A stretch of DNA of 26,569 nucleotides, taken from an uncultured Lachnospiraceae bacterium. Its GTDB lineage: Bacteria; Bacillota; Clostridia; Lachnospirales; Lachnospiraceae. The position numbers were made by a program, and so were the translations under genes. Below, in pieces: positions 21,585-26,569 of this stretch; position 1 is the stretch's first letter, and every line of letters begins with the position of its first letter. The DNA lies in assembly GCA_902803355.1 (NCBI GenBank), contig CADCPP010000001.1, positions 1-26,569 of the forward strand, read 5' to 3'. The notes below the pieces were generated by a model. The model did not search any database. It was given only the letters and a program-made list of their open reading frames with translations, and was not told where the DNA came from.

Positions 21585-23072
21585 ATGCTTGCATTTTGGA
21601 AAAACACGCGGTCTTCTTTTTTGTCTGCGCTTGCCGCCGGCTCACTTGCTTACGGCTTTTTTCTGACGAACAAACTGCCGAATGACGACGATCTGATCTA
21701 TGCCTTCAGCAAGGGCGTCGGACTGGAAAGCGGACGTTTCGGGCTGCCCCTCATCAGTCATATCTTCCCGGATTATTCCATGCCGTGGATCAACGGGCTG
21801 CTGGGTCTGTTCATGCTTTCTCTTGCTATGGCTCTTCTGATCGATCTGTTTCAGATCCGCAGGCCGATCTTCCGCATTCTCCTTCCTGCGGTCATGATCG
21901 TTTTTCCGTCACAGATCGGCATTTTTGCTTATACCTTCGCCGTACCGGCCTTTGCTCTTGCCTTTTTGCTGACCGTACTGTCTGTTCGTCTTGCGGCATC
22001 AGGGACGCTGCAGGGCTATCTTGCGGGGATCGCCTCACTGGTCTTCGTCCTTTCCCTGTATCAGGCCTATCTCATGCTTGCGGCAGCACTTCTGCTTTTG
22101 CATCTGCTGAAAGATTCCCTTGAGAGCACCATTCCCATGCGTGATCTCCTGCGCAGGGGGATCCGTTATCTTCTCTTTCTTCTTGCCGCCATGCTGCTAT
22201 ACGGGATCGTTCTGATCCTGCTCTTTGCGCTTTCCGGAAGCGGACTGGGCAAGTATGCTTCTGATGCCGCCGCGGAGCAGGGTTACCCGCTGATCCGCCG
22301 TGTAAAGAGCATGCTCGGCGCGGTTCTGGGCGCGTTCATTCCCGGAAAGCTGAACTACAGTCTGGTCGTTTCGGACTTTTCCGCAATTCTTCATCTGATC
22401 GGCTTTGCCCTTGCCGGACTCAGCCTGATCCTGCGGTTCCTGAAGGCAGACCGGAAGGAGTATCCCCTCTCACGGCTTATGTTCCAGCTTCTGATCGTGA
22501 TCGTTCTGCTGCCGATCAGCGTAAGCTGCATCTTCCTGCTGACCTATTCCGCTGTCCACACCCTGGTCCTCCATGCTTTTGTGAGCATCTACCTGCTTTG
22601 GGTCATCCTTTGCGGAGAGGCACAGGAAAAAGAAGTGCCGAAAGCGGTGTCTTCCTGTCTGCTTCCGCTCTGTCTTTCTCTGATCACTGTGATCAATGTT
22701 TTCGCGGCAAATGAGGCGGCTCTGCGCCTTCATTATCAGAATGTATATCTGGAATCTGTCTGTAATCAGGTCATGAGTCAGCTTCAGCAGCGAGAGGATT
22801 TTACGGAAGATGCCGCGCTTACCTTTATCGGCTATCCTTCCGAAACAGAGACCATCGCGAAATTTGATGATCTGAAGATCATGGGGACACACGTCATCAG
22901 CCGGAAAAAATATCTGAATTATTATATGGGGATCAGCTTCAACTATGCAGATCAGGAAACCCATGACCGGCTTGCCGAAGATCCGCGGATCAAAGGCATG
23001 CCCTCTTATCCATACTATGGTTATATTCAGAATATCGATGGCGTGATCTGCGTCAAACTGGGAGAAGAATGA
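21585..23072 (+). CDS. GtrII-like membrane glucosyltransferase
   Basis: 495 residues from ATG 21585, chosen because AGGAGAG lies 8 bases upstream; an in-frame ATG at 21567 has no such site. It has about ten or eleven membrane segments and a soluble extracytoplasmic C-terminal region (about 390-495). The first outer loop has Asp34-36 (LPNDDDLIYAFSKG) and then GLESGRFGLPLISH, the pattern of the Glucos_trans_II family (GtrII of phage serotype conversion). Such enzymes move glucose from a lipid carrier onto surface polymers; the acceptor here, perhaps a wall polysaccharide or teichoic acid, is unknown. It stands alone with its own promoter and terminator; no flippase or carrier-charging partner is adjacent. 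Confidence 0.8.
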   Translation: MLAFWKNTRSSFLSALAAGSLAYGFFLTNKLPNDDDLIYAFSKGVGLESGRFGLPLISHIFPDYSMPWINGLLGLFMLSLAMALLIDLFQIRRPIFRILLPAVMIVFPSQIGIFAYTFAVPAFALAFLLTVLSVRLAASGTLQGYLAGIASLVFVLSLYQAYLMLAAALLLLHLLKDSLESTIPMRDLLRRGIRYLLFLLAAMLLYGIVLILLFALSGSGLGKYASDAAAEQGYPLIRRVKSMLGAVLGAFIPGKLNYSLVVSDFSAILHLIGFALAGLSLILRFLKADRKEYPLSRLMFQLLIVIVLLPISVSCIFLLTYSAVHTLVLHAFVSIYLLWVILCGEAQEKEVPKAVSSCLLPLCLSLITVINVFAANEAALRLHYQNVYLESVCNQVMSQLQQREDFTEDAALTFIGYPSETETIAKFDDLKIMGTHVISRKKYLNYYMGISFNYADQETHDRLAEDPRIKGMPSYPYYGYIQNIDGVICVKLGEE

Positions 23073-23125
23073 CGCTCTTTCACAGACAAACCTCTCCGTA
23101 AAAGATCTAATATGCAAAAAAACAG

Positions 23126-23159
23126 CCGCCTTGCCAGACATACTGGCAAGGCGGTTTTT
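23126..23159. terminator. Bidirectional intrinsic terminator
   Basis: Perfect 12-bp stem CCGCCTTGCCAG (23126-23137) / CTGGCAAGGCGG (23143-23154), loop ACATA, with T-run 23155-23159 on the plus strand and A-run 23116-23122 before it. Serves the glycosyltransferase gene and the convergent aspartoacylase-like gene. Confidence 0.92.
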
Positions 23160-23177
23160 CAGGATACCGTTACGGTA

Positions 23178-24365
23178 TTATCTCAGCCACAGGCCAAGAT
23201 TGTCGCCATCGACCATTTCCTGATAATCCGGAACGTTGTCAATGATGACTTCCTTATCCGGATAGTCGAAGCCCATGTTCTCGATCAGGGCCGCTACGGT
23301 TGCGACGTGACGTGCAACGCGCAGGGAGATCGGGAAATCACCGGAGCTGTAGTCCACATACAGCAGAGCGCCGTTGTGGATCTCGCTGGCTACCTTGTAG
23401 CACGGATCCTTGCCGGTGATGGCAAGCGCTTCATCCGTATAGCCGCGGAAACGGCCCTGAGACGGGTTGCCGACTTCGCACAGAAGGGCGAACGCGTCGG
23501 TATAGTCACCCAGTTCACGGTGGGTCAGACCGCGCAGATTCACGGGAGACGGTTCCACCTTGATCTTGATGCCCTGTTCCGCTTCCAGATTGATGGTGGC
23601 GGAGATACCGGCGATCTCAAGGGCTTTTTCGTGAGCCACGATCGCGTTGTTCACGGCATATTCCGGGCTGGATTCGTGCAGGTCGATGACCATGTCGATC
23701 TTCAGCGTGTTGATCATGTTGGTGACCGCATAGGATACTTTTTCTGTCAGCGTACCGTTGGCAATACCCGGGTAGCAGCGGTTCTGGTTACGCACTTCAG
23801 AGCCGGACAGGGTCTGCGTGGTATTCTTGCTTGCATTTTCATACCGAGGCGTCCAGTCGCCGGAGGTATGCAGATAGGTATCCGGATCAGGCCACTGGTC
23901 GATCGGGTTGGATGCACGGGAACCGAAGTGGAACGTACGGACATCGCCGTTTGCCGTAGTAAAGTGGATATACTGCGGAGTTCCTTCCAGCGGGTCGTTG
24001 TGAGACAGACCGGACTGGCAGATGTTCGGGATCACGTACACCGTGCCCTTCGTGGGCTTGAACTGTTCCAGCATGACGATCGCCGCCATATGGCCGGCCG
24101 GTTCATTCGCGTGCGTGCCGCCGAGGATCAGGACGGAGCCGCCCTCTTCTTCGCCTTCCAGCACGTAGATATCCACATCACCAAAGGAATTGGCAAGATA
24201 CTGATTGTACTTGGAAAGCTTTTCCGTGCGGGTCACAGCAGAGCCTTCCGTCACAACATCCTCTACAAAATGACGTTTTTTGTAGAAGCTGATGCCGGCA
24301 AAGCAGGCCATAAAGATCGCAACGGCCAGAATAATACAGGTACTGACTAAACCTTTTTTCTTCAT
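23178..24365 (-). CDS. Membrane-anchored succinylglutamate desuccinylase/aspartoacylase-like metallohydrolase
   Basis: 395 residues. One N-terminal membrane segment (about 6-27) places the enzyme outside the cell; cytoplasmic AstE and aspartoacylase have none. The fold is the M14 carboxypeptidase-like AstE/AspA family. Zinc ligands His85 and Glu88 lie in GGTHANEPAG and His230 in VIDLHESSPEY. The catalytic Glu is probably Glu297 (LLCEVGNPSQGR), and NQNRCYPG (194-200) provides substrate-binding residues. Such enzymes split N-acyl amino acids or similar amides. Last gene of the operon with the permease and DUF6305-like genes, 10 bases after the 51-residue protein, whose stop lies next to the AGGAGGTG ribosome site. 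An extracellular hydrolase feeding the permease is the natural reading. Confidence 0.82.
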   Translation of the reverse strand: MKKKGLVSTCIILAVAIFMACFAGISFYKKRHFVEDVVTEGSAVTRTEKLSKYNQYLANSFGDVDIYVLEGEEEGGSVLILGGTHANEPAGHMAAIVMLEQFKPTKGTVYVIPNICQSGLSHNDPLEGTPQYIHFTTANGDVRTFHFGSRASNPIDQWPDPDTYLHTSGDWTPRYENASKNTTQTLSGSEVRNQNRCYPGIANGTLTEKVSYAVTNMINTLKIDMVIDLHESSPEYAVNNAIVAHEKALEIAGISATINLEAEQGIKIKVEPSPVNLRGLTHRELGDYTDAFALLCEVGNPSQGRFRGYTDEALAITGKDPCYKVASEIHNGALLYVDYSSGDFPISLRVARHVATVAALIENMGFDYPDKEVIIDNVPDYQEMVDGDNLGLWLR

Positions 24366-24375
24366 CCTGCACCTC

Positions 24376-24531
24376 CTACTTTATCATCAGCAGGCGTAAA
24401 GCCAGAGGCACAAGGATCATCGCGCACGCGATCTTATCCACCACGCGTTCTTCCTTGGTCAACAGGTTATACAGGACACTGAGGAAAACAATAGCGGCAA
24501 TGACCAGATAAATAATGGTTGTAACTGTCAT
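24376..24531 (-). CDS. Small membrane protein, 51 aa
   Basis: 51 codons, ATG 24531 to TAG, preceded by a strong GGGAGGAG ribosome site. It has two hydrophobic segments (about 5-22, IIYLVIAAIVFLSVLYNLL, and 34-49, IACAMILVPLALRLLM) joined by a charged loop with KEERVVDK, so it forms a membrane hairpin. It starts 18 bases after the DctM-like permease and ends 10 bases before the hydrolase. Too short to be a DctQ subunit, which has four helices, but it occupies the place where a small permease partner would be expected. No homologue is recognised. The ribosome site, the spacing and the hydrophobic composition support a real gene. Confidence 0.72.
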   Translation of the reverse strand: MTVTTIIYLVIAAIVFLSVLYNLLTKEERVVDKIACAMILVPLALRLLMIK

Positions 24532-24549
24532 CTTTCTCTCCTCCCTTCC

Positions 24550-25878
24550 TTAACCGAAGACCGACCAGGCAAACATCTTGGACTTGACCAGGATGAAACC
24601 GGCCCAGACCAGAAGGATAATGATCGGAATGATACATTTCTTCAGGATCTTGGTATACTGCTTGACGCCGGTCACCTGAGCTGCGAACAGACCGGCCAGA
24701 GCGGTAGGCGGCATCATATCGCCAACGGAGGCGATCAGAGAGATCGCTGCCAGGCAGACGACCACGTTGCCGTTCAGGTAGGTGCCGTAAATGTAAGCGA
24801 ACGGAACACCCAGCACGGAGCAGGCACCGAAGGAAGAAACCGCGCCGAACAGCGGGATGCTGATGCAGCAGGCGATGATCCACAGGGCTTCGGGGATCTC
24901 CAGGCAGGTCATAACGATGAAGCCGCGCACGCCGGTAGCGGTCATGATCTCAATGAACATGCCGACGCCCATCAGGATCGCCATAACGGGGGTAGCGGTA
25001 CGGACGGCTTCCGTGACGGTTTTCAGCGGGTTGATCTTGCGTCCGGTAAACAGACCGACGATCGCGCTCGCCAGGAAGATCACCGGCATGCCGAGATCAT
25101 CCACACCGATCTTCTGGGCAATGACCTTGAAGAAGATCATGAGAACGACCAGGACGAAGAACGGGATATAGATCTTCACGCCGTATTCCTTGCGGGTGGC
25201 ATCCTGTTTTACCAGAGCGGGTTTCAGCTTTTCGTAGTCCAGATTCTTCACCTTCGGCAGGCCGAGCAGCAGCACGAACAGGATAGCCAGAGGGAAGGTC
25301 AGGAGCAGCAGCGGGCCGGTGAAGCCCACGTAGGGGACGTCAATGCCGGCGCAGATAACGAGCGCGGCCGTATTGACAGGAGGGGCGATCATGCCCAGGA
25401 TACCGCCCATGGCGATGATCGCGCCGGCAGTCACATTATCCAGGCCCAGAAGCAGAAGCACGGGAGCCATAATGGAACCGGCGGACAGCACGGCAGCCGT
25501 GGAGGAACCGGTGATCATGCCGGGGAACATGATGATGAACATGATGAGGATCAGCAGAACGGCCGGCACCTTGTGGAATTTCTCGATCAGCAGGCTGGAT
25601 AAGGCATCCAGAGCGCCCGAAGCTTCAATGACCTTCATAAAGATCATGGCGGTTGCGATCGTCAGGATGGTATCGACATAGCCGAACTCACCTTCCACCA
25701 TCATACGGATGGTGTCGCTCAAGGTCTGCGCAAGACCGGTACCGTGCGCCAGCATGCCTTCCAGCGCGCCGCACAGCGCGGCGGCCAGCATGGAAACACC
25801 CACAGGCCATTTCAGCGCAAAGCAGCCGATCATGAAGACCCCAACCATCACGAAGAAGGTTATCATATAAGCTGTCAT
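24550..25878 (-). CDS. DctM-like (TRAP/IT superfamily) large permease
   Basis: 442 residues with about 11-13 membrane helices. Two repeat halves each contain a hairpin motif: GGILGMIAPPVNTAALVICAG in the first and SVGDMMPPTALAGLFAAQ in the second, matching the PP-containing loops of DctM and other ion-transporter superfamily permeases. It is probably a sodium- or proton-coupled importer of an organic anion. Neither a DctQ gene nor a classical DctP binding protein is seen. The upstream DUF6305-like secreted protein and the downstream 51-residue protein may take these roles. AGGAGA sits before ATG 25878. A strong hairpin (25894-25921) separates it from the DUF6305-like gene. Confidence 0.82.
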   Translation of the reverse strand: MTAYMITFFVMVGVFMIGCFALKWPVGVSMLAAALCGALEGMLAHGTGLAQTLSDTIRMMVEGEFGYVDTILTIATAMIFMKVIEASGALDALSSLLIEKFHKVPAVLLILIMFIIMFPGMITGSSTAAVLSAGSIMAPVLLLLGLDNVTAGAIIAMGGILGMIAPPVNTAALVICAGIDVPYVGFTGPLLLLTFPLAILFVLLLGLPKVKNLDYEKLKPALVKQDATRKEYGVKIYIPFFVLVVLMIFFKVIAQKIGVDDLGMPVIFLASAIVGLFTGRKINPLKTVTEAVRTATPVMAILMGVGMFIEIMTATGVRGFIVMTCLEIPEALWIIACCISIPLFGAVSSFGACSVLGVPFAYIYGTYLNGNVVVCLAAISLIASVGDMMPPTALAGLFAAQVTGVKQYTKILKKCIIPIIILLVWAGFILVKSKMFAWSVFG

Positions 25879-25893
25879 AGATTATCTCCTAAT

Positions 25894-25921
25894 TTTCCGG
25901 AGGGAAAAGTCCCTCCGGAAA
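25894..25921 (-). other. Intercistronic hairpin between DUF6305-like and permease genes
   Basis: Perfect 12-bp inverted repeat TTTCCGGAGGGA / TCCCTCCGGAAA with a 4-base loop, starting 14 bases after the DUF6305-like stop. On the minus strand it is followed by ATTAGGAG rather than a T-run, so it is not a canonical terminator. It may stabilise the 3' end of the first message or cause partial termination, giving more binding protein than permease. Confidence 0.7.
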
Positions 25922-25935
25922 TGCTTTGTCATTGA

Positions 25936-26569
25936 TTATTGGCCCATCATGTAGGTGATGACGGTACGGGCATCCACGGATTTTTCGACATAGGCAGTCG
26001 GAACATTGTTCTTAGCCAGGATGTCATGCATATAGTTGTCCGTATCGCCGTCAACCTGGATCACGGCATACTGCGCATAAGGGAACGCCAGGTCGATGAA
26101 CGCATCGGACAGGGTGCCGCGGCGATCCGTGCCGCCGGTGTGCATGCAGACGATGGTCATGCCCAGTTCCTGAGCCTTCTTGATGACAGCCGTTACACGG
26201 GCAGTTTCGGCAGCCTGGTCAAGTCCGGCGCCGCCAAGGCCCTTGGAGGAACCGCCGACGACCATGACCAGCACACTGTACTTGCTGGTGACCGCATTGG
26301 CATCGACCGTACCGTCAAAGGTATAGCCGGTAGCTTTGGCTCTCTTGAGCAGGTTGGCCAGGGTAGCGGCTTCCGTGCTCTGACCGACACTGGTGATCAG
26401 CAGCTCGCCCTTCAGGCAGCCCTGGGTCACAGCGGGAAGGCCCTTGGTATCCCAGTTGGCATCAGCGGGAGCGGCTTCGGAGCCGGCAGCTTCCGTAGAA
26501 GCAGCAGTTTCGGGAGCCTTGGTGGTTTCAGGAGCCTGAGTGGCCTGAGTGGACTGGGGAGCATTGGTG
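25936..26569 (-). CDS. DUF6305-like secreted protein, C-terminal part (cut by window edge)
   Basis: About 211 residues are present; the N terminus, probably with a signal or lipoprotein peptide, lies beyond 26569. The visible part opens with a low-complexity Ala/Thr/Pro/Glu linker (TKAPETAASTEAAGSEAA), typical after a lipid anchor. A domain of about 165 residues follows: ELLITSVGQSTEAATLANLL, then VMVVGGSSKGLGGAGLD, then HTGGTDRRGTLSDAFID, then VIQVDGDTDNYMHDIL. These blocks match my memory of DUF6305, an uncharacterised family of exported alpha/beta proteins. It is the first visible gene of the permease operon and by position could be its solute receptor. A frame beginning at GTG 26430 is internal, not a true start. 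Confidence 0.65.
   Translation of the reverse strand, partial: TNAPQSTQATQAPETTKAPETAASTEAAGSEAAPADANWDTKGLPAVTQGCLKGELLITSVGQSTEAATLANLLKRAKATGYTFDGTVDANAVTSKYSVLVMVVGGSSKGLGGAGLDQAAETARVTAVIKKAQELGMTIVCMHTGGTDRRGTLSDAFIDLAFPYAQYAVIQVDGDTDNYMHDILAKNNVPTAYVEKSVDARTVITYMMGQ

Noticed and set aside
23112..24350. Long plus-strand open frame (412 codons) opposite the aspartoacylase-like gene
   Set aside because: It runs through the terminator hairpin, has no membrane or catalytic pattern, and mirrors a strongly supported minus-strand gene.
25894..25921. Hairpin as an intrinsic terminator of the DUF6305-like gene
   Set aside because: No T-run follows on the minus strand, and the permease ribosome site comes directly after; kept as an intercistronic hairpin instead.
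1..26569. CRISPR arrays, tRNA/rRNA genes, insertion sequences, prophage or attachment sites
   Set aside because: None could be recognised by reading both strands; the window is almost fully occupied by ordinary genes.

Overview
The window looks like a chromosomal segment of a Gram-positive anaerobe of the class Clostridia, most probably Lachnospiraceae-like. The basis is gene content rather than a marker gene: uvrC-hprK-murB-whiA order, HPr kinase, WhiA, a DUF5685/J-domain operon, a VTC/DUF4956 pair, PrsW, and strong AGGAGG-type ribosome binding sites. No rRNA, tRNA, CRISPR, insertion sequence or prophage was recognised. It reads mostly as core chromosome with some accessory operons.

Layout. 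1-599 (-): 5' part of glnS, divergent from an operon at 747-3033 (+) of a zinc-ribbon membrane protein, a DUF5685 protein and a membrane-anchored J-domain protein. A shared terminator separates this from the minus-strand run uvrC, hprK, murB, whiA, nagB (8654-3073), which covers DNA repair, carbon catabolite control, peptidoglycan precursor synthesis and amino-sugar catabolism. At 8852-10535 (+) lie an L,D-transpeptidase with a long acidic Ser/Thr linker and a small HExxH membrane protein. Minus-strand genes from 16367 to 10619 encode a degenerate receiver protein, a histidine-kinase-like protein without its phospho-acceptor histidine, a VTC-domain polyphosphate polymerase, a DUF4956 membrane protein, an M20 peptidase and glmM. 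PrsW and a hexokinase follow at 16520-18557 (+).

The most striking element is at 18605-18889. A near-consensus promoter drives a 28-codon reading frame (18665-18751) with 10 methionine codons. It is followed by an intrinsic terminator (18781-18816) and then the methionine ABC transporter metQ-metN-metI (18890-21495). Two stretches of the leader can pair with parts of the terminator hairpin. This is the layout of a ribosome-mediated methionine attenuator, where S-box or T-box control would normally be expected in this phylum. It is a prediction from sequence only.

After a GtrII-like membrane glycosyltransferase (21585-23072, +), the right end holds a minus-strand operon cut by the window edge: a DUF6305-like secreted protein, a DctM-like permease, a 51-residue membrane protein and a membrane-anchored aspartoacylase/succinylglutamate-desuccinylase-like metallohydrolase. 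These probably form one uptake-and-hydrolysis system of unknown substrate.
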